Assembly (NCBI GenBank): GCA_964454445.1
Contig: CAYVTD010000025.1
Location: 1-49,457 of the forward strand
Source: CAYVTD01 sp964454445
GTDB lineage: Bacteria; Bacteroidota; Ignavibacteria; Kapaibacteriales; UBA2268
Length of the DNA stretch: 49,457 bases
Direction: 5' to 3'
Shown here one piece after another: positions 9,045 to 18,166 of the stretch. Below the pieces are notes generated by a model that saw only the letters and a program-made list of their open reading frames with translations, did not search any database and had not been told where the DNA came from. How positions within the stretch are numbered: position 1 is the first letter of the stretch; each line of letters begins with the position of its first letter. The position numbers and the translations under genes were made by a program.

Positions 9045-9251
9045 GGAAAGAATATAGGCGACACTTTAGGTGCCATCCGAGATTGCGATAAAGCCATAGA
9101 GATAGATCCGAAATTAGCACTTATTTACCCTGGCAGAGGATTAGCAAAATCAGCAATAGGCGATAAAAGAGGCGCTTGTGCTGATTGGAGAAGATCTCTT
9201 AAACTAGGAATGACCGAAGCGAGAGAAATGATAGATAAATATTGTAGGTAA
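9045..9251 (+). pseudogene. Remnant of a tetratricopeptide-repeat (TPR) protein gene
   Basis: An open stretch of 68 codons without a start codon ends in TAA at 9249. It reads as one TPR hairpin (AIRDCDKAIEIDPKLA, then YPGRGLAKSAIGDKRGACAD) and a C-terminal cap (WRRSLKLG...EMIDKYC). This is the typical C-terminus of TPR proteins with repeated DKRGAC-W motifs. There is a stop directly upstream in frame (9042-9044) and no other TPR module nearby, so it is a decayed or truncated copy. The flanking bases 8865-9044 hold no other gene. Confidence 0.7.
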
Positions 9252-9366
9252 ATGCCTTGCACTAATATAAATACAGAAGAATTGATTAGTTTTATATAAA
9301 TCTGACTAATTGATATATAAATTCTTTTGTTAATCAATATCTTTATAAATTTATACTAAATCAATG

Positions 9367-9495
9367 AGGCTGTTTCTTAAGCAGTATTACCCCGAACAGA
9401 CAGGGATGTCTGTTCTACCAAATCTAATAATTTCTTAGGGTTAGGCATCTTTGCCTGACAAATTATATAAAAAAATAATCTTTTTGAGACAGCCT
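9367..9495. repeat. Structured dispersed repeat, copy B
   Basis: Begins AGGCTGTTTC and ends GAGACAGCCT (10-base inverted ends with one wobble). Hairpin 1 is GAACAGACA/TGTCTGTTC with loop GGGA (9394-9415). Hairpin 2 is GTTAGGCA/TGCCTGAC with loop TCTT (9440-9459). Compared with copy A, stem 1 changes A-T to G-C and stem 2 changes A-T to G-C at matched positions, so pairing is kept. It lies just beyond the stop of the TrmH-type gene and may terminate it. Confidence 0.8.
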
Positions 9496-9506
9496 TAAAT
9501 TTCAGA

Positions 9507-10049
9507 TTAAATGATCTTGGGAGATTTCAAAGAGGCTTCGACCATCAAAATACCTGCTGCGACACTTACATTGAACGAATGTTTAACCCCCAACATTGGT
9601 ATTTCTACGGCATCATCGCATAAGTCAAGAATATCCTTGTCCAAACCCGTTAGTTCATTGCCGAGAACAAAGCATATAGGGAACTCTTCGGCTGTTAACG
9701 TGTTGAAAAGCCTCTTTTTGTCGGTCAGTTCAAGTGCAAAGATGCGCTTGCCGGCCTGCCTTTCTTGTTCGATTGCTGTTATCGCATCTTTTTCATAACG
9801 CCCAGGCACCGAATCGACGGCACCGAGCGAAGTCTTTGTTATTTCTTTTCTCGGTGGGTAGGGGGTAAAACCGGTAAGAATGATACTTTCTGCGAGACAG
9901 GCGTCAGCGCTGCGAAAGATAGAACCGACATTGTATAAAGAGCGAATATTTACGAGCAACACCGAAAATGGACATCGACGGGCTTTCAAAGCCTCTTCAG
10001 GAGTTAATCTTTCTTGCAAAATCTGCGAATGGGTCAGCTTTTTCATCAA
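9507..10049 (-). CDS. TrmH/SpoU-family RNA 2'-O-methyltransferase
   Basis: SAM-dependent RNA ribose methyltransferase of the trefoil-knot SPOUT class. Its 180 residues contain the three family motifs: motif 1 in NIRSLYNVGSIFRSADA, motif 2 in FVLGNELTGL and motif 3 in IPMLGVKHSFNVSVAAGI. It lacks the N-terminal substrate-binding domain of RlmB-like members, so it resembles small TrmH/TrmL-like enzymes. The start overlaps the plsY stop as ATGA, so the genes are probably translationally coupled. The RNA target is unknown. Confidence 0.85.
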   Translation of the reverse strand: MMKKLTHSQILQERLTPEEALKARRCPFSVLLVNIRSLYNVGSIFRSADACLAESIILTGFTPYPPRKEITKTSLGAVDSVPGRYEKDAITAIEQERQAGKRIFALELTDKKRLFNTLTAEEFPICFVLGNELTGLDKDILDLCDDAVEIPMLGVKHSFNVSVAAGILMVEASLKSPKII

Positions 10050-10672
10050 AATATCTTGTTTTTGTTCATCAGTTCGCGAAGGGGTTTGATATGGCGAAGC
10101 ATTATCACTATACCCAAAGCTAAAATCAAATAGAAATATTCTCCTTTTTCAAAAACAAAAATGTCGAAACGGCTCAGAAATGAATAAGGAATAATAAAAA
10201 CAGCTACCGGTGCTAAAATCGTCGCAAGGATATTGCCTGCGTGGACTTCTTTTTTTAAAATATAGTAAAATGGCAACCAAATGATTCCCCAAGCGAGAAT
10301 CCCAATGATGTTGATCTGCATTAACGCTCCAGCGGCAGTGGCGAGGCCCCTACCACCTTTGAATTTGTACCAAATATTGAAATTGTGTCCTAATACAGAG
10401 GCGACGGCAGCTATCGCAGCCCATAAGAAATCATTTCTTGTTAGCTCCAAAGCTATCATTACAGCAAAATATCCTTTAAGCATATCGAGAACAAATACAA
10501 CCAAGCCAATTTCTTTTCTTCCCGTTACCTCGTAGCTATTCATTGCACCGGCATTGCCAGTACCCGCTTTCAAAATGTCCCTTTTTGATGCCATTTTTAC
10601 GATAAGGTATGCAGATGGAAAAGTTCCTAATATGTATGCTATCAAGGGAATTAAGTATTTCAAGTATTCCAT
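10046..10672 (-). CDS. plsY: Glycerol-3-phosphate acyltransferase PlsY
   Basis: Inner-membrane enzyme that moves an acyl group from acyl-phosphate to glycerol 3-phosphate, the first step of phospholipid synthesis. The 208 residues have about 5-7 hydrophobic segments and three family motifs: GTFPSAYLI (motif 1 region), GTGNAGAMN (usually GSGNxGATN) and LGHNFNIWYKFKGGRGLATAAG. The Met in GAMN replaces the usual Thr, a small deviation. The ATG shares one base with the stop of the upstream permease gene, and the stop overlaps the next gene by four bases. It therefore sits inside a tightly packed leftward operon. Confidence 0.92.
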   Translation of the reverse strand: MEYLKYLIPLIAYILGTFPSAYLIVKMASKRDILKAGTGNAGAMNSYEVTGRKEIGLVVFVLDMLKGYFAVMIALELTRNDFLWAAIAAVASVLGHNFNIWYKFKGGRGLATAAGALMQINIIGILAWGIIWLPFYYILKKEVHAGNILATILAPVAVFIIPYSFLSRFDIFVFEKGEYFYLILALGIVIMLRHIKPLRELMNKNKIF

Positions 10673-11550
10673 TAGTATTTCACCTTGAGTAATTTCATTT
10701 GCAAAAAAGAAAACAAAATTAATATAATAAAAAGCACATAAGCCACCGCTGCAGCATATCCCATCGAATCTGATTTGCTAAAAGCATTATCATAAATCAT
10801 ATAAACAATAGTTGTTGTTGTTCCCAATGGTCCACCCTTAGTCATAACATAAATTTCGACAAAAACTTGAAATGATTTTATTGTATTGATAACAACAACA
10901 AACAACAATGTCGGTCTAAGCATATGAAATGTTATTCGCCAGAATTTTTGCCAGGCGCTAGCTCCTGCCAGTTCGGCTGCATCGTAAAGGTCGCTTGGGA
11001 TTGTCTGCATTCCCGCAAGAAATAGAACCATATAATAGCCTACAGCCATCCATACATCCATTGCCATTATAGAAAATAGTGCCGTTTGTGGTTCTTGGAG
11101 CCATCCTCGCTCTGGAAATGGCAGATTTAGCTTGCTCAGAATGAAATTGATATATCCATTCTGCGAATACAAGTTAGTAAATATCAAAGATATGACTACT
11201 AAAGATGTAACAGATGGAATAAAATATGAAGCACGAAAAACCCCTCTCAACTTTGTATATTTATCGTTTAAAATGCTAGCGAGCAAAAGGGCAATGGCTG
11301 TTGTTACCGGCACTGTGCCAAAGGTAAAAATCGCTGTGTTACTTAATGCCTGCCAAAAAAGTTCGTCGGAAAGCATTCTGGAATAGTTTTCAAAGCCGAT
11401 TAATCTGGCTTCATTACTTAATGTCGAATATTCTGTCAGCGATAAATAACTCGCATATATCAATGGATAGAGCCAAAAAACAGCAAAAGTAATTACCCAA
11501 GGTAACAATAGATTTAATGTATTGATATTAGAGTAATTTCTTAATTTCAT
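10672..11550 (-). CDS. ABC sugar-type transporter permease (MalF/UgpA family), orphan
   Basis: The 292-residue inner-membrane permease has six hydrophobic segments. It also has the EAA loop that contacts the ATPase (YDAAELAGASAWQKFWRITFHMLRP), typical of carbohydrate-uptake permeases of the MalF/UgpA branch. The family normally comes with a second permease (MalG/UgpE type), a binding protein and an ATPase. None of these is in this window, so the gene is isolated between metG (37 bases upstream) and plsY (one-base overlap). The partners must be elsewhere, or the gene is a survivor of a lost operon. Confidence 0.85.
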   Translation of the reverse strand: MKLRNYSNINTLNLLLPWVITFAVFWLYPLIYASYLSLTEYSTLSNEARLIGFENYSRMLSDELFWQALSNTAIFTFGTVPVTTAIALLLASILNDKYTKLRGVFRASYFIPSVTSLVVISLIFTNLYSQNGYINFILSKLNLPFPERGWLQEPQTALFSIMAMDVWMAVGYYMVLFLAGMQTIPSDLYDAAELAGASAWQKFWRITFHMLRPTLLFVVVINTIKSFQVFVEIYVMTKGGPLGTTTTIVYMIYDNAFSKSDSMGYAAAVAYVLFIILILFSFLQMKLLKVKY

Positions 11551-11587
11551 TTTTTACAATTAATTCATAAGTATTGAATAGAGTATA

Positions 11588-13774
11588 TTATCTCACTTCG
11601 GCACCGGCAGGCATCTCTTTTGCGGGTGTAATAAAGCACAACTTACCGTCTTCGGTACTGGCGGCGAGCATCATTCCTCGTGATTCTTCACCCATTAATT
11701 TTGCTGGTTGCAGGTTTGCAACAACAACAATAGTTTTTCCAACGAGATACTCTGGCTCGTAATATTCAGCTACTCCTGCAAGTATCTGCCTTTCATCACT
11801 ACCCGTATCAATTACCAATTTAATCAGTTTCTTCGATTTCTTTACTTTTTCTGCTCTCAGGATTTTTGCAGTTTTTAGCTTGACTTTCTGGAAATCTTCG
11901 ATAGTGATTAAATCCGATTGAGCTTCCTCTTTTTTATTACCGAGTCTAGCTGTTTGGGCTTCCACTGTACTGTCTTCGATTCGCGAGAAAAGGAGCGATG
12001 GCTGTTGAAAAGTCCTCCCCATTTCTAAACCTGTCAAAATCGAATCTTGCCAAAGGTTTATTGATAATTTTTTCCCTTTGTTGGCAAAGCCTGTTTCTTT
12101 TTCCAAACCAAGCAAATCGAAGACTTTTTCACAAGAGAACGGGATAACGGGCGAAAAAATAATAGCAAGTGTTCGAATTGTTCTCGCACAAATATATAAT
12201 GTTTTAGCTGTTTTCACCTTGTCGGATTTTATGCTTTTCCAAGGCTCTTCGTCATTAAAATACTTGTTGGCGGCTCGGGCGGCGTTCATTGTTTCCGTCA
12301 AACCGTCGCGAAAACGAAAGCGATCGTAATTTAACTCAATTCTCTGTAATGATTGAAATAATGAAAAAATTAGAAGCAGGTCATTTTCGTTAAAATAGCT
12401 TTTTAATCCAGATGGCAAGTTATCTAATGATAACTCTTTTATGTCATTGATAGTTAAATAGTCAATATACTCATTCCATTTCGTATCTAAATCAGAGTAT
12501 TTTCCTTCTAAAACAGGAATTTTGCTGTCGAAATTTTTGTGTGTGAATTGCAATACCCTGTTTACAAAATTTCCGAAAATAGCAGATAATTCGTTGTTAT
12601 TTCTTGATTGAAAATCTTTCCAAGTGAAATCGGAATCGCGAGTCTCAGGAAAATTCATAGCAAGAGTATAGCGAAGCGTATCCATAAATGAAGTATCAGG
12701 AAAATCTTCGATAAAATCTTTTAAATCGATGCTCCAATTTCTCGATTTAGAGAACTTTTGCTTTTCGAGATTGAGAAACTCGTTGGCAGGCACATTGTCA
12801 GGCAATATATATCCATTACCACGAGCATGCAAAAGCGCAGGAAAAATCAAAGTATGAAATACGATATTATCTTTGCCAATGAAAGCAATATAACGGGTGT
12901 CGTCGTTCTGCCACCATTTTTTCCAGTCATCTTCGTTGCCGAGTTCCTCCATCAGATACTTCGTTGCTGAAATATACCCAAGGACAGCCTCAAACCATAC
13001 ATAAAGCACCTTTCCATTTGTTTTATCAGCAGATAGCCCACTCAAGCCGTCAATCTTGACTCCCCAGGACAGATCACGGGTTATGGCTCTGTCGGTAAAG
13101 CCCCTCTTGAGCCAGCTTTTAGACTGCCGGATTACGTTTTCTTTCCAATCTTTATCCTTACCAGCTATATACTCGTTCAAAAAATCATTAAAACGGTTAA
13201 ATTGGAAAAACCAATGGTTAGTCTTCTTGACTATTGGCTTTTTGCCGCTAACTAAGCTTATCGGGTTAATCAGTTTTGTTTGCTCATAATACGCCCCACA
13301 GGCATCGCATTGATCGCCACGAGCGTTTTCAGCACCACAATTTGGACAAGTACCTTCGATATATCTATCTGGCAGGAACATTTTAGCGTCTGGGTCGTAA
13401 AATTGCTCTTCCTCTCTTTCGACCAAATACCCCTTTTCAAAAAAATCTGTAAAAAACTCCCGTGCAGTTACGTGATGCTTCGGCAATGAAGTGCGCGAGT
13501 AAATGTCGAAACTCATGCCCAGTTTTTCAAATGCTTGCTTGTTTTTCTCGTGATATTTGTCTATAATGTTTTGTGGAGATACTTTTTCCTTGTCGGCAGC
13601 TATTGTTATTGCAACGCCGTGTTCGTCCGAGCCGCAAACGTAAATCAGTTCCTCGCCTTTCAGTCGTAAATATCTTGCATAAATGTCCGCCGGCAAATAG
13701 GCGCCGGCTACGTGTCCGAGATGTATATATCCATTTGCATAAGGTAATGCAGAGGTAATTAGAGTTCTTTTCAT
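11588..13774 (-). CDS. metG: Methionyl-tRNA synthetase
   Basis: Charges tRNA-Met with methionine. The 728 residues begin with the Rossmann-fold motif YANGYIHLGH (HIGH box, residues 18-21). A zinc knuckle with two CxxC pairs (CPNCG...CDACG) lies near residue 145-160, and the KMSKS box appears as KFSKSR near residue 345. An anticodon-binding helical domain follows. A C-terminal OB-fold tRNA-binding domain (about residues 625-728, DFQKVKLKTAKILRAEKV) dimerises the enzyme in other bacteria. It lies between gcvT and the permease gene in the same direction. Confidence 0.96.
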   Translation of the reverse strand: MKRTLITSALPYANGYIHLGHVAGAYLPADIYARYLRLKGEELIYVCGSDEHGVAITIAADKEKVSPQNIIDKYHEKNKQAFEKLGMSFDIYSRTSLPKHHVTAREFFTDFFEKGYLVEREEEQFYDPDAKMFLPDRYIEGTCPNCGAENARGDQCDACGAYYEQTKLINPISLVSGKKPIVKKTNHWFFQFNRFNDFLNEYIAGKDKDWKENVIRQSKSWLKRGFTDRAITRDLSWGVKIDGLSGLSADKTNGKVLYVWFEAVLGYISATKYLMEELGNEDDWKKWWQNDDTRYIAFIGKDNIVFHTLIFPALLHARGNGYILPDNVPANEFLNLEKQKFSKSRNWSIDLKDFIEDFPDTSFMDTLRYTLAMNFPETRDSDFTWKDFQSRNNNELSAIFGNFVNRVLQFTHKNFDSKIPVLEGKYSDLDTKWNEYIDYLTINDIKELSLDNLPSGLKSYFNENDLLLIFSLFQSLQRIELNYDRFRFRDGLTETMNAARAANKYFNDEEPWKSIKSDKVKTAKTLYICARTIRTLAIIFSPVIPFSCEKVFDLLGLEKETGFANKGKKLSINLWQDSILTGLEMGRTFQQPSLLFSRIEDSTVEAQTARLGNKKEEAQSDLITIEDFQKVKLKTAKILRAEKVKKSKKLIKLVIDTGSDERQILAGVAEYYEPEYLVGKTIVVVANLQPAKLMGEESRGMMLAASTEDGKLCFITPAKEMPAGAEVR

Positions 13775-13881
13775 AAATATAGTATTTTTAATATAAACAA
13801 TCTTTGAGTTGGCAGTTGAATATTCTTTATTAGCAAATTTTCGATAAAATTGAAAGATTCATCAAGTTGTTTAGGTGTAAA

Positions 13882-14970
13882 TTAACCATAAAAAGGAAGC
13901 TTGACAATTTCAGCAGGGAATAACTTGCCGCGTGCTTCAATTTCGATTTTTGTGCCGACTGCTTTTTTATCCCAGGCGACATACCCCATACCGATAGCTT
14001 TGCCAAGCGATGGCGAGATATTGCCGCTCGTAACCTTGCCGGCAACCTGTCCATCAATTAATATAGGATAATCGTGTCTTGCAATGAATTTTTCTGAATC
14101 GACAATGAAACCGACAAGTTTTCTGCTTGGCTTTTCTTCTTTTACTTTTACAATCACATCTTTGCCATTAAACGAATCTTTGTCGACTTTGGTAATCCAT
14201 CCCAAGCCAGCTTCGATAGGATTTGTGGTTTCGTCGATATCATTACCATAAAGACAGAAACCTTTTTCGAGTCTCAGCGTGTCGCGTGAGCCTAAACCTA
14301 CCGGCTCGATACCAAATTCCTTGCCTGCCTTCATTATTTCGTTCCAAACATACTCGGCATCTTTTTTATCACCGCGGAAATAAATTTCAAAACCAAGCTC
14401 GCCTGTATAGCCGGTCCTTGAAAGCATCATTTCTATCCCGGCAAGCTTTCCTTTTTCGTAGCAGTAATATGGAATTTTCTCCATATCTGTATCAGTCAAT
14501 TTTTGTAAAGTTTTTAAACTATCAGGACCTTGAATGGCAAGAAGGTTGATTTCTTCGGTGGCGTTTTTGAGTTCGATGTCAAAATCAGCGGCATTTTCTT
14601 CGCACCATTTATAGTCTTTGTCAATATTCGCTCCGTTGACAACAAGCATATAGCCATCGTCGAGGCAATACACGAGCAAATCGTCCACAATACCGCCATT
14701 CTCACGACACATTGCAGAGTATTGGATTTTGCCCGGAACTAATTTAGAGGCGTCGTTGATAGTCATCTTTTGAACAAAAGCAAGTGCATCTTTGCCTTTT
14801 ACTTCAAATTCGCCCATGTGTGAGACGTCGAACACGCCTACTGCTTCTCTTACTAGTTTATGCTCGTGAATAATCCCTCCGGCATATTGTATCGGCATTT
14901 CATAGCCGGCAAATTGCACCATCTTTGCTTTATTTTGCAAATGCAACTCGTGAAAAATTGTTTCTTTCAT
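13882..14970 (-). CDS. gcvT: Glycine cleavage system T protein (aminomethyltransferase)
   Basis: Transfers the methylene group of the lipoyl-bound aminomethyl intermediate to tetrahydrofolate. The ATG at 14970 is chosen because AAGGA lies upstream and it gives 362 residues, the usual family length; an upstream in-frame Met would add 18 odd hydrophobic residues. Visible motifs are FDVSHMGEF near the N-terminus, GGIVDDLLVY with the catalytic Asp, and SRTGYTGELGFE in the central domain, all typical of GcvT. The H and P proteins are not in the window. The gene is followed by metG 107 bases downstream. Confidence 0.94.
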   Translation of the reverse strand: MKETIFHELHLQNKAKMVQFAGYEMPIQYAGGIIHEHKLVREAVGVFDVSHMGEFEVKGKDALAFVQKMTINDASKLVPGKIQYSAMCRENGGIVDDLLVYCLDDGYMLVVNGANIDKDYKWCEENAADFDIELKNATEEINLLAIQGPDSLKTLQKLTDTDMEKIPYYCYEKGKLAGIEMMLSRTGYTGELGFEIYFRGDKKDAEYVWNEIMKAGKEFGIEPVGLGSRDTLRLEKGFCLYGNDIDETTNPIEAGLGWITKVDKDSFNGKDVIVKVKEEKPSRKLVGFIVDSEKFIARHDYPILIDGQVAGKVTSGNISPSLGKAIGMGYVAWDKKAVGTKIEIEARGKLFPAEIVKLPFYG

Positions 14971-15036
14971 TTTATTATCCTTATATAATAATTGAATTAA
15001 AAACTGTATAACAAAACTATGCAATATCGTAATTTT

Positions 15037-15804
15037 TTATCGAACAACAATGAAAGGGGCGATTTTTTCAAACTTTTTTACTCCTATGCCACTTACATTT
15101 TTAATATCTTCGATACTTTGAAATGGAGAGGCAGAACGGTAATCGATTATCTTTTGCGCTATAGAAGGTCCGATACCGGGGAGCGATTCGAGTTGAGCTT
15201 TTGAAGCGGTGTTGATATTGATTTTTGGGTTTGTTTCTATTGTTTTCTTGGGCTTTTCTGAAGAAGGAGGACCTGATTGTAGCTTTAAGCTATCGTTTTC
15301 GTTACCTGTGGTAATATATGGGCGCATTTTCTGAAATTTCTTTACGCCAATTCCGCTGACTTTCATAATATCTTGAATTGATTTGAAGGGATTTCTATTC
15401 CTGTATTCAATGATTTTGTTTGCTGTCGATTCGCCAACGCCGGGCAGAGTCATCAAATCGGTTCTTCCTGCTGTATTAATATTTACTTGACCTTGAGGTA
15501 GCGATTTTTTCATTGAACTTGGGTAAACATTCTCTCGTTCGAGCAGGGTATCGCCCTGAGCAAGCTCAGAGATTGGATTGCCGTATATATCTGTGCCAAC
15601 ATAGGAAGTTTGCTGGATTGCGGCTATGCTGTCAAGTGATTTATAAATCTGAGCTATATCGGAGTCAGTTTTATCGGCTCCGCCAACATATTTTGCAAGC
15701 GTGCCAATGGCAAGCCCCAAAAATATAAAAGCCACTGCAACGACTTCATGCTTTGCTGCTCCAAAAAGTATTTGCAAACGGGGTACTATAGTTCTTATAT
15801 CCAT
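15037..15804 (-). CDS. ComEA-like membrane-anchored protein with two helix-hairpin-helix DNA-binding modules
   Basis: Single-pass membrane protein of 255 residues. A hydrophobic segment lies near residues 19-40, followed by a linker. Two copies of the ComEA double helix-hairpin-helix module follow. The first is VNINTAGRTDLMTLPGVGEST...IIEYRN with SGIGVKKF. The second is ININTASKAQLESLPGIGPSIA...IIDYRS with SGIGVKKF. Such proteins bind double-stranded DNA at the cell surface during natural transformation. Standard ComEA has one such module; the duplication here is clear. It lies 66 bases upstream of gcvT. Confidence 0.85.
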   Translation of the reverse strand: MDIRTIVPRLQILFGAAKHEVVAVAFIFLGLAIGTLAKYVGGADKTDSDIAQIYKSLDSIAAIQQTSYVGTDIYGNPISELAQGDTLLERENVYPSSMKKSLPQGQVNINTAGRTDLMTLPGVGESTANKIIEYRNRNPFKSIQDIMKVSGIGVKKFQKMRPYITTGNENDSLKLQSGPPSSEKPKKTIETNPKININTASKAQLESLPGIGPSIAQKIIDYRSASPFQSIEDIKNVSGIGVKKFEKIAPFIVVR

Positions 15805-15956
15805 TACTATTTCATTGTTTTATTACTATCAGCATTGTTGAAATTAACATAATATAGTAATTTAAAAAAATATTATGAAAATTAATTTTATTTCTTGTAA
15901 TTTTTTTTTTAAATTATATTTTTATTTGATAATTAAAACATTGAAAGAGGTAATAC

Positions 15957-18134
15957 ATGAAAAATTTTATTCTATCGGCATTTGTTACACTACTATTATC
16001 ATCATTTTTCTCACATCAAGCCAATTCACAAGCTCCCGATCCCCGCTATATCGATTCCCAAGACCTTGCTGTTATGATTTCTGCGAAAGTCAATGAAGAG
16101 CCAGCTTCTATAAAACTAACTTGGGCTGTGTCTGACATTGCTCAGAGCTTCAAAGTATTTAAAAAGTTGAAAACTGCAAGTTATTGGCAAGCACCGGCGA
16201 TTTTTGAATGTCAGGCACCTCTGAACACATTTACTGATACGAATGTGGTAATAGGTGAAGAATACGAATATAAAGTTGTCGCCACACAGAACGGCTCTTT
16301 GATTTTGCAAAAAACAGATGGTTCTGGCGATACAACTGTTGCCATTCCAGTTCTTGGATACGGATACATTTGTGCTGGTATTAAAGCATCAGCAAAGGAC
16401 TTGAATGGAAGGTTAATTCTATTAGTTGACAACACAGTGGCTGAAGCTTTACCGGTGGAAGTGTCTCGACTTGTGCAAGATTTGACTGCTGAAGGCTGGC
16501 AAGTTATAAAGCATAACGTTCCCAGAACTGAGCAATTCAATGCTGAAGCAGTGAAAGCCAATAAACAGTTAATCAAAGATGAATATGAAAAGAAAGTGAA
16601 TTGGAATATTACTGTATTGCTTTTAGGCAGGGTGGCAGTGCCTTATTCAGGAAGACAAAATCCTGATGGGCATCCTGATCATATTGGCGCTTGGCCCGCT
16701 GACCTTTATTACGGAAGTATGCAAGAAGATGCTTGGACTGATACGTATATTAATGACGTCAGCGCCTCAAGACAAGAAAACAAAAATATACCTGGCGATG
16801 GAAAATTCGACATTTCAAAGTTTAACAACAAAGGCTTTGTAAAGTTAGCTGTTGGCAGAATCGATTTTTATAATATGCCAGCTTTTCCAGATTCTGAAAT
16901 GGATTTAATAAAAAAATATTTAGAAAAAGATCACAATTACCGGATAGGCAATACTGATTTTATTATGCGCGGGCTTGTAGATGATAATTTTGGAGCAAGG
17001 AGCATGCCCGAAGCATTTGCATCTTCCGGTTGGCGAAATTTAGGCGCTATTCTTGGTGCTGATAGTGTTAAAAAAATAGATTTCTTTACAACACTACAAA
17101 CCGACAGCTATATGTGGGCTTATGGCACAGGAGGCGGCACTTATAAAAGCGCAGGAGGAATAGGCAACACTCAAGATTTTGCTGAAAAACAAGTTAATTC
17201 TATATTTACAATGCTTTTTGGCTCATATTTTGGAGATTGGGACTCGCAGGACAATTTTCTTAGAGCGCCATTAGCTTCCGAACCTTCTGCACTGACTTGT
17301 TGCTGGGCTGGGAGACCTCCTTGGTATTTCCATCACCTTTTGCTTGGTGAACCGTTCTCTTATTCGACAGTTTTATCACAAAACGAGGATTTGACTGTTT
17401 ATTTGCCAAATGGCTATGTTCTTTCTGGCACTCAGCCCCAAGTTGCTTGCTTCGGCTATCAACAAATACATGTTTCTTTAATGGGCGATCCTACTTTGAA
17501 AATGTATATGGGCGATAAATATGTTGCTCCTCCCAGGAATCTTTCTTTGGTTCAGCCCGATGGGCAGCATGTCCAATTGAAATGGGATGCACCTTTGGCA
17601 GAAGTCGATGGCTATTATGTTTACCGGAGTTCAAATTACGGCGGTCCTTATTCAAGAATTAGTGATGGTATTTTAAAAGAAACAAGTTTTACAGAACCTG
17701 AATTAATTGATGGTGCTGTTTATTATATGGTTCGCTCTGTAAAATTGCAAGAAACAAATGGAGGGACCTTCTACAACGTTTCAAGAGCAGGAAAAGATGC
17801 GATAGCGAGTATCATAGCAACAGATGTAGAAGATTTGGCAGGCGATTTTCAACAGAATCGCTGGTATCCAAATCCATCTTCCGATATGGTCTATTTTTCT
17901 TATAGGAAAGAACCTTCAGCTTTGAATAAATCTGTTTCTATTGCAATTTTTGATGCTATGGGCTGCAAGGTTAAACAATTAATTAAAGATAGCCATATTG
18001 CTCCATCTTTCAATACAATTAGTTGGGATTTCACAGACGATTCAGGCAACAAAGTAACTCCTGGTGTTTATTTTGCAAGAGTAAACAATGGCAATGAACT
18101 CACAAAAACTTATAAGATTGTTTTTGTTAAATAA
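15957..18134 (+). CDS. Secreted gingipain-fold (C25-like) protein with FN3 and T9SS type A sorting domain
   Basis: The 725 residues start with a signal peptide (MKNFILSAFVTLLLSSFFSH, cleavage near QANSQA). A first beta-rich region is followed by a C25-like alpha/beta domain (about residues 135-525), ending in the LMGDPTLKMY motif common at the end of gingipain domains. The Cys region reads LTCCWAGRP (about 447), but where active gingipains have GHG the protein reads YGTGGG (about 387), so the catalytic His appears absent. A fibronectin type III-like domain (about 530-620) and a C-terminal sorting domain (YPNPSSD... to GVYFARV...KIVFVK) follow. The C-terminal domain marks it for type IX secretion. 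It is a surface or released protein, probably not a protease. Confidence 0.72.
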   Translation: MKNFILSAFVTLLLSSFFSHQANSQAPDPRYIDSQDLAVMISAKVNEEPASIKLTWAVSDIAQSFKVFKKLKTASYWQAPAIFECQAPLNTFTDTNVVIGEEYEYKVVATQNGSLILQKTDGSGDTTVAIPVLGYGYICAGIKASAKDLNGRLILLVDNTVAEALPVEVSRLVQDLTAEGWQVIKHNVPRTEQFNAEAVKANKQLIKDEYEKKVNWNITVLLLGRVAVPYSGRQNPDGHPDHIGAWPADLYYGSMQEDAWTDTYINDVSASRQENKNIPGDGKFDISKFNNKGFVKLAVGRIDFYNMPAFPDSEMDLIKKYLEKDHNYRIGNTDFIMRGLVDDNFGARSMPEAFASSGWRNLGAILGADSVKKIDFFTTLQTDSYMWAYGTGGGTYKSAGGIGNTQDFAEKQVNSIFTMLFGSYFGDWDSQDNFLRAPLASEPSALTCCWAGRPPWYFHHLLLGEPFSYSTVLSQNEDLTVYLPNGYVLSGTQPQVACFGYQQIHVSLMGDPTLKMYMGDKYVAPPRNLSLVQPDGQHVQLKWDAPLAEVDGYYVYRSSNYGGPYSRISDGILKETSFTEPELIDGAVYYMVRSVKLQETNGGTFYNVSRAGKDAIASIIATDVEDLAGDFQQNRWYPNPSSDMVYFSYRKEPSALNKSVSIAIFDAMGCKVKQLIKDSHIAPSFNTISWDFTDDSGNKVTPGVYFARVNNGNELTKTYKIVFVK

Positions 18135-18138
18135 GCCA

Positions 18139-18156
18139 TCGATTTCTCAAAATCGA
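18139..18156. terminator. Small hairpin between convergent genes
   Basis: A 7-bp stem TCGATTT/AAATCGA with loop CTCA sits between the stop of the C25-like gene and the stop of ribE. It is AT-rich with no clear T-tract, so its terminator role is weakly supported. Confidence 0.25.
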
Positions 18157-18166
18157 ATAATTTGGG

